Origin: Humulus lupulus
Lineage: Eukaryota; Streptophyta; Magnoliopsida; Rosales; Cannabaceae
DNA: 64,000 bases
Assembly (NCBI RefSeq): GCF_963169125.1
Contig: NC_084801.1
Location: 76,697,696 to 76,761,695, forward strand
Direction: 5' to 3'
Shown here: positions 1 through 10,892 of the stretch, piece after piece
Layout of the letters: each line of letters opens with the position of its first letter
Position numbering within the stretch: the stretch's first letter is position 1
Translations under genes and position numbers: made by a program
Notes under the pieces: generated by a model
Databases searched by the model: none
Told to the model about the DNA's origin: nothing
Seen by the model: only the letters and a program-made list of their open reading frames with translations

Positions 1-2
1 AG

Positions 3-625
3 GAGCAATTTCATAGGAGGAGCAAGGATCTCGTGTCTATGCTAGAGTTGGGGCTCGCCGAGAAGGATAAGGAGATCGGGGCCTTGCAATTCACTGCTAG
101 GGGGCATGTGACCGAGAAGCAATCCGTGCTGAGCCAAAATAGGGAGCAGCGCAAGGAGATTGATTCTCTTAAGGGAGAGCGAGATGCCTCCAAGGTCGAG
201 ATGGACCAACTAAGGGCTCAATTAGCTGTCGCGGAGGCACAGCTGGCTGCCTCCGAGGCGGAGCGCTTGAAGGAGAAGGAGGATGCCGAGGTGATACTGA
301 ACAGGACGATAAATATATCGCATGTGGTCCTCATGCATCAACTCTGGAAAGTGAACCCGGAGGTACTAGGCTTTCTGGGGGAGGATGCCGACGCATGAGG
401 GAGAAGCTGCAGTTGTGGGATCAAGGCCCAGAAGTGTACGTCCAAACTTACAACATTGACGAACGTGCTGGAGCCCCTGAGGCAGGAGAACCCGGAGAGG
501 CGGGGACCTCTGAACCTTCTCGTGACGAAGTTCCGCCTTCCAATGAGCTGACTCCACCAGCCTCAGTTGAAGCCGATGTCCCTGAGGCCGCGGTCGTGGA
601 AGCTGCAGCCACCCCCAATGCTTGA
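3..625 (+). pseudogene. 3' part of the antisense additional ORF of Tat element 1
   Basis: The frame is open at the left window edge, so the 5' part is missing. Positions 3-398 encode about 130 charged residues rich in Glu, Lys, Arg, Ala and Leu with heptad-like spacing, which I read as a coiled coil. Near 394-398 the frame shifts by one base, and 395-625 continues as a Pro/Glu/Ala-rich acidic tail ending in TGA. It lies on the strand opposite the gag-pol of the same element (1986-8202), between pol and where the 3' LTR should be. That is the place of the additional antisense ORFs known from plant Tat-lineage elements. The same arrangement recurs at 32499-34094 and 55953-59891. Function is unknown; no catalytic motif is visible. 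It could be translated as a shorter protein if the frameshift is an assembly error. Confidence 0.72.
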
Positions 626-1059
626 AGGGGTTTTACCTTTAATTACTTTTCGTTTGAGTTTTTCTTTGGGGCGAAGCTCCTTGTACTTTTTTCTCATCGC
701 AGACATATTTGCCATAATGATAGCATTCTCCTTTATTTTCTGCCGAGTTCTTTATTTTTCTTTGCGTTTAGGGTAGACTTTTCTACGGTAGAAACTGTTG
801 TAGGGGCGCATGAGGTTTTGGTTCCAACGGCCAGAACCTATGCACTTCCCACTTGAAGCTCTAACGGCTAATGTCTTTTCCCACGTAGTTTCTAGGTTAC
901 GAAGGTTTCCTGGTTCCAACGGCCAGGCTCCTTTCACCATACTTTAGCTTTCCTAAGGCAAATAGCCAATCCCGGGACTTGTAGTTATACTGTTTGCTGG
1001 GATTGCTTAAGGTGAGCCGTTCCACGGCTTGGAACGGGAGTTCATTTGGTGAGCGTCGC
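626..1059. other. Untranslated sequence downstream of the antisense ORF
   Basis: No gene is visible. The stretch follows the TGA of the antisense ORF and is T-rich at first, as a plant 3' UTR would be. It lies between two convergent reading frames, the antisense ORF and pol. Confidence 0.5.
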
Positions 1060-1440
1060 TAGACTTAAGGTTAGATCTTTGCGAAGCAAAACTAACTGTT
1101 GTTGCGAACATCATGGTGGCTGACTTCAGGGACCTGGCATGGAGCCCTGCGAGGCAAGGCTCGTTGCTGTCGGGGAAATCGCTACGCCCACCGGGTGTGA
1201 TCCTGGAGCAGGGGCTTTGCGAAGCAAGGCCTGCTGTGAGTGGGGAATCGACCATGTCTGCTCCTGGAGCTGAAACTTGCAATGGTCGAGGAGTTCGCCA
1301 TGCATTATTTTGTGAGATCCGGAGCTGGAGCCTGCGAAGCAAGGCTTACAACGGTCGCGGATCTTGCCATCTTTCGCCTTTCGGGACCCGGAGCTGGAGC
1401 TTGCGAAGCAAAGCTCTACAGCGATCGCGGAGTATTCTGC
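1060..1440. repeat. Degenerate tandem repeat, unit about 60-69 bp
   Basis: About five to six diverged units share the core GGAGCTTGCGAAGCAAAGCT or variants, followed by a CGGTCGCGGAT-like segment. Cores are recognisable near 1075, 1150, 1215, 1325 and 1395; the unit near 1265 has lost the core. The last two units (about 1320-1388 and 1389-1440) are the most alike. The array sits in the untranslated region between the convergent antisense ORF and pol. A sequence very close to the core also occurs inside the gag coding region at about 6677-6698. Tandem subrepeats in the region downstream of pol are known for Tat/Ogre elements. Confidence 0.75.
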
Positions 1441-1985
1441 AAAGGACTTGTCTGGGAGTTGGGGATGTTTCGGCGTAGCTCTATATACGTGCCTCAACCC
1501 CCAGTCCTGTCCATCGCTGGGCTACACAGGAGATGATTTTCATGATACATACTGGCAGGCATTTCAATGACAATTTTCACATAAGCACATAATGCACATA
1601 TGACACGTAATGCAAGCATGTTCATGGCAACAAATAAACCTAAGCTTAACAATTTAAACATTTCAAACAATTTAAAAATTTCAAACACAATGCTAGCACA
1701 TAAGTGGTGCTCTGTGTATGTTTTGTTCAAGGGGCGTATGGCTATGCCTTAGCCATGTATACCCCCCCTAGTGAGCGTGGGGTCCGGACGTCTCCGGACC
1801 GCGTGGTCACTTGTTAAAACGCAGCTTTGAACACAGGGATAAAAAGTGCAGTAAAAGTGGAGTGAATCTCTCTGTGTTTTATTAAATTAGCCTGCTAGGC
1901 ACGTGTTTTACAACAGGGAGGACTATTTCCACATTTTTCACTTTTGCTAATTTCACCAAGGACTTCCGACTAGATGGTCCGGGGC
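1441..1985. other. Untranslated region downstream of Tat-1 pol, with two small hairpins
   Basis: No gene is visible. Two perfect inverted repeats lie close together: a 7-bp stem at 1738-1744/1750-1756 (ATGGCTA) and an 8-bp stem at 1781-1788/1793-1800 (GGTCCGGA with a 4-base loop). In the minus-strand transcript of the element they would lie just 3' of the pol stop codon. Confidence 0.55.
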
Positions 1986-4900
1986 CTACTGGTAGTAACG
2001 GCGGAGGTGCTCCGCGTTCCAGGCGCACGGGACTTTAGATCCGTCGAGTCTCTTTAAGTGATACGTCCCACGGCCCACCTTTTCTTAGACTTCAAAGGGG
2101 CCTTCCCAGTTGGGTCCGAGGACTCCAACTCCCGAATCCTGCGTAGCAGGAAATACTCTCCGTAGGACAAGATCCCCAACTTCGAATGTACGGCTCTTGA
2201 CTCTCGTGTTAAAGTGTCGGGCTATCTTGCCTTGGTACATTTTTAGTTGGACCTGCGACTGCTCCCGGAGCTCTTCGATCATGTCCAGGGACTCCTGGAG
2301 AAGGGCGTGGTTTCGGGTAGGGTAGTAGGTGTCCTGCCTGTGAGAGGGGATCACAGTTTCTACTGGGATGACGGCCTCGCAACCGAAGGTCATGGAATAA
2401 GGTGTGTGCCCCGTTGAAGTTCTTTCTGTGGTGCGATAGGCCCAAAGTACTCGCTGAAGTTCTTCCGGCCAGTGAGCCTTGCAGGCTTGGAGTTTTTTCT
2501 TCAACGTGGTCTTTAATATTTTTTTTACAGCCTCCACTTGCCCATTAGCCTGGGGTCTGGCGACTGCGGAAAAGCTTTTGATAATTCCATGCGAAGCACA
2601 GAAGTTCGTGAAGTGTTCACTGTCAAATTGCTTCCCTTTGTCGGACACAATTTTTCGTGGAAGCCCAAAATGACACACTATATTCCTGATGACAAAGTCC
2701 AGTGCTCTTTTTGATGTGACTGTGTTCATAGGTTCAGCTTCAGCCCATTTGGTGAAGTAGTCTACCGCGACTATGGCATACTTCACTCCACCTCTTCCAG
2801 TTGGAAGGGAACCTACTAGGCCAATGCCCCAAACGGCGAACGGCCAGGGGCTGGTCATTAAGGTAATTTCTGTAGGCGGCGCTCGCGGAACCTTGGCGTA
2901 CCTCTGGCACTGCTCACATTTTCTGACATAATCCACACAATCCTTCTTCATGGTGGGCCAGAAGTATCCTTGTCGAAGGATCTTTTTGGAGAGGCTCAGC
3001 CCGGAGGTATGATCGCCACAGAAGCCTCCGTGAACCTCATGGATGATGGCGCTGACTTCGGTTCCGGCAACACACCTAAGGAAAGGTATGGACAACCCCC
3101 TGCGGTAAAGCTTTCCATCCATAACCACGTATCGGGGAGCTTGATACTGGAGCTTCCTTGCGTCAGCTTTATCAGTGGGGAGCTCTCCGGTGGTGAGAAA
3201 TCTGAGGATGGGTCCTATCCAGGAGTGGGAATGGTCGATGATGGCGTTTATCTTTCGTGTCTCAGTACTGGGGGCTTCTAAGTGCCCGATGGGGACTAGG
3301 CCATACTGTTCAATCTCCGGGTCCGTTGCGAGCTTGGCCAGCGTGTCCGCGAGTGAGTTTTGGTCCCGGGGGACCTGGCGGATTTGGTAGCCTTTGAAAT
3401 GCTGCAGGAGGCCGCGGGAGAGAGACACGTAGGCAGCCATTTTTTCGCCTTTCGTCTGGTATTCCCCAGATATTTGGTTTACCACAAGTAGGGAGTCGCT
3501 GTATACTTTGATTTTTTGGGCTCCGACTTCTCTGGCCAGTCGCAATCCAGCTAGCATGGCTTCGTGTTCTGCCTCGTTGTTGGATGCTGGGAACGCGAAA
3601 TGGATGGCGCTTTGAAGCTGATGTCCTTGGGGAGATATTAGGATGACCCCTGCTCCAGCTCCTTTTTCATTTGAGGCTCCGTCTACATAGACCTTCCATG
3701 TGGGAAGTTCCGCGACAGAATCTTCCGGGAGGTCATTCATCCCCGAGCATTCCACAATAAAGTCCGCGAAAGCTTGACCTTTTATGGAAACACGTGGTTG
3801 GTAGTGGTCGTCGAACTGGCTCAGTTCCATGGCCCACTTAAGCAATCTGCCAGAAGACTCTGGTTTCTGCAAGACTTGTCGGAGAGGGTGGTTGGTGAGT
3901 ACTTTAATGGTGTGCGCCTGGAAATATGGCCTTAGCTTCCGCGAAGCAATTAGCAAGCAGAGGGAGAGTTTTTCGATCATTGAATATCTGGACTCGGCGT
4001 CCAGTAACCTCTTGCTTACGTAATACACAGGGAGCTGGATACGGCCATCTTCCCGGACGAGAGCGGCACTCACTGCGTGCTCTGTCACAGCTAAGTATAA
4101 GAACAATGCCTCTCCTTCGACAGGTTTGGACAGAATGGGAGCCCGAGTTAAATGTTCCTTGAGGTGTTGGAAGGCTGCTTTGCATTCGGGGGTCCACTCG
4201 AACTTCTTGTTTCCTCGCAACACATTGAAGAAGGGGATACACTTGTCAGTGGCCTTGGATACGAAGCGGCTGAGAGCAGCTATCCTTCCGGTAACGCTCT
4301 GGACATCTTTATGCTTCCGCGGGGAAGGCATATCTATGAACGTCTTAATTTTCTCAGGGTTGGCTTCCACTCCGCGGGAGCTGACAATGAAACCGAGGAA
4401 CTTCCCAGACGAGACCCCGAAAGTACATTTCTTTGGATTCAGTTTCATCCCGTACTTCCGGATCACGGCGAAAGCTTCCTCAAGGTCGTCACTGTGGTCC
4501 CCGGAGGTCTTGGACTTTACCAACATGTCGTCCACGTACACCTCCATGTTCCTCCCCAGTTGGTCCTTGAACATCCTGTTTACTAGACGCTGGTACGTCG
4601 CCCCAGCATTCTTCAAACCGAAAGGCATGACCACGTAACAGTAGACACCCTTGTCCGTGAGGAAGCTGGTGTGTTCCTGGTCCGCGACATGCATCTTGAT
4701 CTGGTTGTATCCGGAGTACGCATCCATGAAGGATAAGAGTTCGTACCCGGAAGTAGCGTCTACCATCTGATCGATTCGCGGAAGAGGGAAACAATCTTTC
4801 GGGCAGGCTTTGTTTAGGTCCGTGAAGTCAATGCACATTCTCCAGGACCCATCGAGCTTCGGGACCAGAACTGGGTTGGCCAACCACACGGGATAGTGTG

Positions 4901-6158
4901 ACTCCTGGAGAAAGCCTATGGACATCAGCTTGTCCACTTCCGCTTTGACGGCTTCGGCCCTCACTGGGTCTAATGGCCTCCTCTTTTGGCGAATTGGAGT
5001 TGCAGATGGGTCTATGTTGAGTGCGTGGCACGCAACATTAGGATTAATCCCCGTCATATCAGCATGGCACCATGCCAGGATATCCTGATTATTCTTCACA
5101 GTGGCCACGATCTTATCTCGAATGGCCGACGGCAGGTTTTTCCCCACCTGAATGACTTTGGTGGGATCTCCCGGGTTGAGGATCACCTCTTCGACTTCCT
5201 CCGTCGGTTCTATTGCTTTCTCGATTCCCACTCTCGGGTCGAGTTCGTCAAAGTATGCCTCTTGAGCAACCCCAGTTTCTGGTAACTCTTCCGCCAAAGG
5301 AATGGCAGCAAACGTCTCCTGGACCGTGTAGACGGATCGGACGGAGACGTTATAACAGCTCCGTGCACTTCGTTGGTCTCCTCGGAGGGTGCCAATACGC
5401 CCATCGTCGCATGGGAACTTCAAGCATAAGTGGCGTATCGAGGTTATGGCCCCACAATCGATTAGGACCGGTCGGCCTAAGATGGCATTATACGCCGTGG
5501 GGCAGTCGACCACCACGAATGTGCTGTGCTTGAAGGCACAAGCGTCGCTTTCTCCTCTGAGGGTGACTGGAAGTTGAATTTTGCCTAATGGCATGAGTGC
5601 ATCCCCATTGAACCCTTGAAGCTGGATGGGGCATGGGGTCAGGTCTGTCTCGGTTAATCCGATCGCGTGGAAGGCCGCTTTGAAGAGGATGTTTACGGAG
5701 CTTCCGTTATCGACCAAGATCCGTGAGACCTTCTTAATGGCTATTCGGGCTTCCACCACGAGGGGATCGTTGTGGGGGAAGTGCACATGTCGAGCATCGT
5801 CCTCTGTGAAGGTGATGGGAAGGTCCATCATTCGGGGACGTTGAGCAGGTGATTGAACCAAGGCGCACATCTCCCCGGTGTGTTCTAACTCCCTTAAGTA
5901 CCTCTTCTGGGAGTTGCGAGTGCTTCCGGCAAGGTGCGGTCCTCCGGAAATGGTGGCTACGTGTCCGTCAACGGGTGGCAGAGCAAGGCCGGGCGGATAT
6001 GGGTTGCCAGGTCCTGGAGCCAACAAGGCAATGGTTGTCGGAGCGGTCGGAGCAGGAAGCGCTGGGAACTGAGACCCGGGAGCTTGGGGGTGACCGGCTC
6101 CAGGAGCGCTAGCGGTTCCCCTCTGTCCCGGGGAATATGCAGCTCCGTGAACTACTCC
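1986..6158 (-). pseudogene. pol: Tat-lineage Ty3/gypsy pol (PR-RT-RH-aRH-INT), element 1
   Basis: Protease, reverse transcriptase, two RNase H domains and integrase of a Tat element. An uninterrupted frame of 1313 codons covers 6026-2085. In it the protease motif LVDNGSS is near residue 106, RT YVDD at 497-500, the degenerate connection RNase H at about 640-760, the additional archaeal-type RNase H at about 778-900 (YVDGAS, NNEAEHEA, YSDS, DQNSLADTLA all present), an integrase HHCC finger at about 996-1040 and the integrase core at about 1060-1210. The second and third integrase acidic residues (D1129, E1165) have the usual 35-residue spacing. The first is glycine: WGIGLVG at 1069, where WGIDL is expected. 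A TAA at 2085-2087 cuts 33 codons from the natural end, which is recognisable at 1986-1988. This is the best-preserved pol in the window, but integration in cis would be dead. Confidence 0.95.
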
Positions 6159-8202
6159 CTATCCGGGATAGATAATGGGTATCCTCACCCACTGACCGAG
6201 GTGTCCCGCTCTTGCCAGGGACTCGATCTCATCTTTCAGCTGAAGGCACTCGTTCGTGGTGTGCCCCACGTCTCCGTGGAACTCACACCTCTTATTATAG
6301 TCTCGCGGACGCCTTCCTCCGTGAGACACTTTCGGGGGCTTCCTGTAGTTGACCATATTACAGGTCGCCCGATAGACATTCTCTCGCGAGTCTATCAAAC
6401 TGGTATACTCCGTGAACTTGGGCTCATAGTCCTACCGGGGTTTCTTTGAATGGTCTCCCCGGATGGAGTTTCTTCCGCTTCGTTTGCTCCGTGATTGGCT
6501 CAAATTTCGTTCTGGGCCTTCCGCTTGCGGCTGCGGCATGCTAGGAGCGATACTACATCCGGTTTGTACAGCTCCGTACCCAGAGAAATGGGTTTGACTC
6601 GGCGTCTGAGCAGACGCGGAAGGCCCATACACACTTGGAGTGAATTGGGCTCCTGGAAGCGTGAGGGCTGGTGCGGGAGCTTGCGAAGCAAAGCTCGGCG
6701 CAGTCACGGAAGGCGTTGGAGCTGGGGGAACTCCAAAAGCCTGCTGGTAGGCATCCTCAAGGTTGATGATTCCCTGAGCTTTTGACATGAATTCGGACAG
6801 CGTTTCTGCCCGTCTTCTTTGCATTTCCCCCCATAGCAGGGAGCCGACAGTAAGGCCCGATTGAAGGGCGATCAGCTTCATGTCATCGCTGACCTTGGTC
6901 TTTGCAGCAGCTTCCATCATTCTCTGAATGAAAGCTTTGAGGTTCTCATTGGGTTGCTGCTTGATGTTGGTTAAGGAACCAACCTCCATGTCGTGGTCGC
7001 GGGCAGCAATGAACTACCTCATGAATGCGGACTGTAGCTCCTTCCAACTGTGGATTGATCCGGGAGCTAATCTTTTCCACCAGTCCTCCGCAGACTTGGT
7101 AAGGGTGAGTGAGAAGCACATGCATTTGGCGTCTTCACTGACACGCGCCACTTGCATCATTTTGTTGTATTTAGCTAGGTGGGTACGCGGGTCCGTCCTC
7201 CCATCATATAATTCTATGTGAGGCATCTTGAAGTTATCCGGGAGGGACGTTTCCGCGATCCTCCGAATACATGGTTCCGGGTCTTCCTCCTCAGAGTCTA
7301 ACAGGGCCCCACTTTGCTTCCGGACCAGCTTGGTCAAGGCAGCAATCTGTTCCTCGAGCCTCTTCGTATCACTCTCCGGGAGGTCACGTCCCCGGAGCTT
7401 GTCATTAATATGATTTCGGAGGTCATCTCCGCGAGGCCGGGCCTTTTGTCCTTTGGCCTTTTCATACTTGGCCTCCAACCTTCTTCTTAGGTCCACCGTG
7501 GACCAACTATCTTCGGAGTGCGAGTTCGCAGCCCGACCGTCCTGGTTGACGGAATCACTGGGGCGATTGTTCCTTCCCCTAAGCCTGGGTGCCTTAGCAC
7601 CGGGCCCTTTAGGCACGGAGTGCCCCCTTGGGGCTGAAGGACGTCTGGGCTTAGGAGCGCCAGAGACCTTCTGCGCATGGGGGGGGGCAGTCAGCCTGGT
7701 GATTCACGCCTTTAGGAGGTGCAGGGGCGTCAGCGCGTACAGGCTCTCCAACTTTTTCTTTGCCGTTGTTAGGGACGGCTTTGGATGGTCTAGCAGCGGC
7801 TAGATCCGGCATAGCGGCATCAGCACCACCTAAAACAGAGGCGTCCTCGTCCGAGTCGCCTAGGTCTCCGAACTTGCTTTGGAGGCGCTCCATCATGCGC
7901 TGCATTTTTTCGGAGAGGCGCTCCTGCTCAGCAAGCTTGGCTTTGGTGACCTGCAGTTCTTCGGCTACTTGGACCAGTTCTGGGTCCTTCTCATAGTAGG
8001 AGCCGTCCTTGTAATAACCGTCTTGGACATACTCTTCTTCGTCTTCTAGGTATGCCGTATCTTCGGTACTGACCCGATCCTGGCGGGATGTCGGGTCTTC
8101 ACCTTGGTAGTCCAGGGGTTCGGTTTGCACCGCATCTTCCATCACAGTATCAGGGTTGACCCTAGCATTTTTGTCAACCGCGGATTTCCTCGTAGTCACC
8201 AT
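6159..8202 (-). pseudogene. gag: Tat-lineage gag, element 1
   Basis: Encodes the capsid/nucleocapsid part of the polyprotein. I choose the ATG at 8202-8200 because the next residues (MVTTRK) match the start of the element B gag (MKTTRK at 54283); the longer open frame to 8226 lacks an ATG there. An acidic coiled-coil N-terminus (8202-7690) is followed by a run of nine G (7679-7687) across which the frame changes. The retrotransposon gag domain ([10 protein letters not shown]... DWWKRL) is at about 7190-7030, and a CCHC-type knuckle, CEFHGDVGHTTNEC, at 6287-6246. After the frame change gag and pol share one frame, broken by three TAG codons at 7014-7016, 6432-6434 and 6159-6161. Sister families suggest Gln at these places, so C-to-T changes are likely (inference). 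Confidence 0.9.
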
Positions 8203-8268
8203 TTCTTTAGCACGAAGTGAATACAAAAAACGTACACAGAAAAAGAGCTGACTAACAACTTCCTACAG

Positions 8269-8286
8269 CTCTCAATGAAAGCACCA
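8269..8286 (-). other. Primer binding site of Tat element 1
   Basis: On the minus strand the sequence TGGTGCTTTCATTGAGAG lies three bases inside the LTR and begins with TGG, the complement of a tRNA CCA end. The identical 18 bases with the same 3-base spacer occur at 54315-54332 in element B. I cannot say which tRNA it matches. Confidence 0.75.
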
Positions 8287-8289
8287 AAA

Positions 8290-9178
8290 TGTTTACCGAG
8301 TTTTTCAGAAACGAATACAAACAGAATAATAAAAAGATAAGGACTGTAGAAGTACTAAAATGTAACTAAACAAACAGTGTTTTTACGTGGTTCAGGCGTT
8401 AACGAGCCCTAGTCCACGAGTCGATGTTATTATACTTGGAAAGGATTACAGTAAGATGGCTGGTGTACAAGAACTTCACACACTCACAATGTTTCTCTCG
8501 GGTTCTCTTGAAGAAGAAGAAGCTAGAGAGATTTTAGCAGAGTTCTTGCTATGTGATTTGTTGGCCGTCCCTCTTCTTGTAAAATGAAGGGGTCTTTATA
8601 GCTAGGGTTTTTTATTAGGGTTTTTCTCTATGTACATGAGTCTTAATTACACCAGCCATAAATAGGGGATACAATTACTGTAGTAACATGGCTACAAGAC
8701 TCTATGCGGGTATATTTACGTGAACGTATGGGGAACACACAAAGTCAGCCGTCCTTTCCAAGTTGTCAGCGGAACAGTAGGCGAAAAGGTACCCTTAGGC
8801 GTGCTGGGATGTGTGCGGCTTTGACCTGTCGGGCGTGTCAGGCGGGATCCTGTGTCAGGTGGATATCATTCCAAATATGCCTCCTCCATGACTCGACCGT
8901 TTGGTTTTGTTCCGTGTGAGGCACGGAACTGTTTCCACGAAGACTACTTGAAGAGCTTCTCCTGGAAGGAGCTTCCCCGAAGAATACCCCTTCGGGAGTC
9001 CGTGAGGGTTGATGAGCCTCCGTGTCGCGTTTGCTTGGAAGAGTAATCCGGACACTAAACGGGAGAGGCGAAGCCTTTCTGTCCATCCGCGAGCTCTGGT
9101 CACCTACCGTGAACGACATTGGTAATTCTGCTTCCCCGAGGGTATCAATCTAAACGCTATCCGGAAATCTGGATAACA
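8290..9178 (-). repeat. 5' LTR of Tat element 1
   Basis: Read on the plus strand it starts TGTTTACCGAG right next to the PBS. The other end is less certain: I place it at GGATAACA (9171-9178), because TGTTTACC and TGTTATCC would form the usual short imperfect terminal inverted repeat, giving 889 bp. An earlier end at 9118 is possible. It contains the ACGTGGTTCAG stretch common in plant gypsy LTRs (near 8385). The 3' LTR lies to the left of the window, so LTR identity and target duplication cannot be checked. Confidence 0.7.
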
Positions 9179-9875
9179 GATACAACCACAATCTTTTATA
9201 GAACTTTCTCTCTGATCTCTAACTAGTGCTAACCAGATCCAAGATTCACCTTAAAGAATCCCATCTTACTCCGTAACTAAACCTTTAGTTCTTACAACAC
9301 TGCTGAGCCATTCAAAACAATGCCTTAAACTTTCATCTATTCCTGGCACTAACCCGATCACTATTCTAATCTCATTTCATATAAAATAAATCCTGACAAA
9401 TCCTCTTGACACATCCAGAAACTCACAGACTAGTCCAATCTGTCCAGATCTCACTGGCATGATCTAAGTGGTATCCACCACACTAGCTAAGAGTTCTATG
9501 CATTTCCCTGCAACAAAACTCTAGCTCTCACTACAAATGTCATAAGCATACAGAACCATGCACCATGCCAACTACCACCAGGCTTCCTACTCTTAAGTCC
9601 AAAAGTTACTATCCCTTCCCTTGCCATTTAAAATTGCTTCATAATTACTTAACCGATCCATATCCTGGATTAAACCAAAGCCAGTCAAGACCAGCTCTAT
9701 TAAAATCACTGATAAGTCTCTTTTTGTTTCACAACCCAACTCATCTTTTAAGTCACCAATACAATATTTCCTTCCCATCACAACATAACCATGTGATCTA
9801 TGTATACCATCTTTATACCCTTCTCTATATGCACTAACAAAGGAATAGCATGGCACCAAAGCCAAAAAGCATAAC
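9179..9875 (-). other. Non-coding or fully degenerate interior of a chromovirus
   Basis: It follows directly on the gag C-terminus at 9876 (minus strand), where protease should begin, but I see no protease or RT motif in any frame. It is probably decayed pol or a spacer of the chromovirus remnant into which Tat element 1 inserted. Confidence 0.4.
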
Positions 9876-10892
9876 TCAAAACTCAGAACTAGAAAACTGA
9901 CCTGCCACCCCTGAGGAACTAGTCTCAGTCTCTGCTTCCGACTGCATCGGAATGAACACTCGAGCTGGGGTCGAGCTGCCCATCCCCTTTTGCTCATCCT
10001 TCCTTCGCATTGGGAAATTCTTCTTATGATGCCCAAACATATTACATGAGAAACATGCCCTTGCTCGACATTCTCCCAAATGACGCCTCTTGCACCGCGT
10101 GCATATTGGACGAGTCTTCAAGCTTTCATTCTTACTTGTTCCAATAAGTGGAGGTACCACTATTTGAGCTCCGTGCACCCTGGCACTCTGCTGCCCAATC
10201 TGATATCCTGCGCTCTCAATAGCAAGAGCCTTCCCTACCACCTGAGCATAGGTAGAGACTTCATGCACTGAGGCAACTCTAATGCCCGAAACTATTCTGG
10301 GATTCAACCCCTGAATAAACCTTTCCTTCTGAGATACATCTGTAGGTACAATGTCAAAAGCAAACTTGGCCAACCCATCAAATTTAGTAACATACTCGAT
10401 CACTGATACGTTACCCTGAACAAGATTCTGAAACTCATTCATCTTAACGGTCTTGGCTACATCACAATAATACTTCACATTAAACAGTTGCCTGAATTCT
10501 TTCCAATCCATCACAGTTGTGTCTCGTGTCTGGGATACTACCTCCCACCACGTCCGGGCATCATCCCGCAGTACACATGTAGCATAGATCACCCTATCGT
10601 GATCCACCAGTCCCATACTATTAAGAATGGAACTGATCATGCCCATCCATTGCTCAGCTCTGAATGGATCTAGGCCTCCCTCGAAGACTGGAGGGTAATA
10701 CTTCTGGAATCTTCCATAGAGGAATTCTCATCTGCTCTCAACCCTAGGCTGAGCCAAAACTGGTGCCACTCCTGGCACAACAATAGAAGAAGTGCTCCCC
10801 AACAGATTCTGATGTTGCTTCAAACACCTAATCTCTTCCTCATGCCTTTGCAATCCTGATTGCATACCGGTAACCATCTGCTGAAAATTCAT
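9876..10892 (-). pseudogene. gag: Chromovirus (Tekay/Del-like) gag
   Basis: The likely start is the ATG at 10892-10890 (MNFQQMVTGM), in the same frame as the long open segment from 10646; a TGA at 10730-10728 interrupts it. The capsid domain (YPPVFEGGLDPFRAEQWM, then DDARTWWE, WKEFRQLFN, LVQGNVSVIEYVTKF) is at about 10710-10380. A double zinc-knuckle region starting CTRCKRRHLGEC is at about 10095-10010. The last cysteine of the second knuckle is replaced by Phe (CFSCNMFGHHKKNFP). The C-terminal tail is Ser/Glu-rich and ends at 9876. The family is known for virion-like particle assembly and RNA packaging. No protease follows. Together with the leader, PBS and LTR stub to its right, it is the 5' end of a minus-strand element. 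Confidence 0.88.

Noticed and set aside
4126..4638. 170-codon and overlapping 144-codon plus-strand frames
   Set aside because: Both lie opposite the intact RT domain of Tat 1 and resemble nothing.
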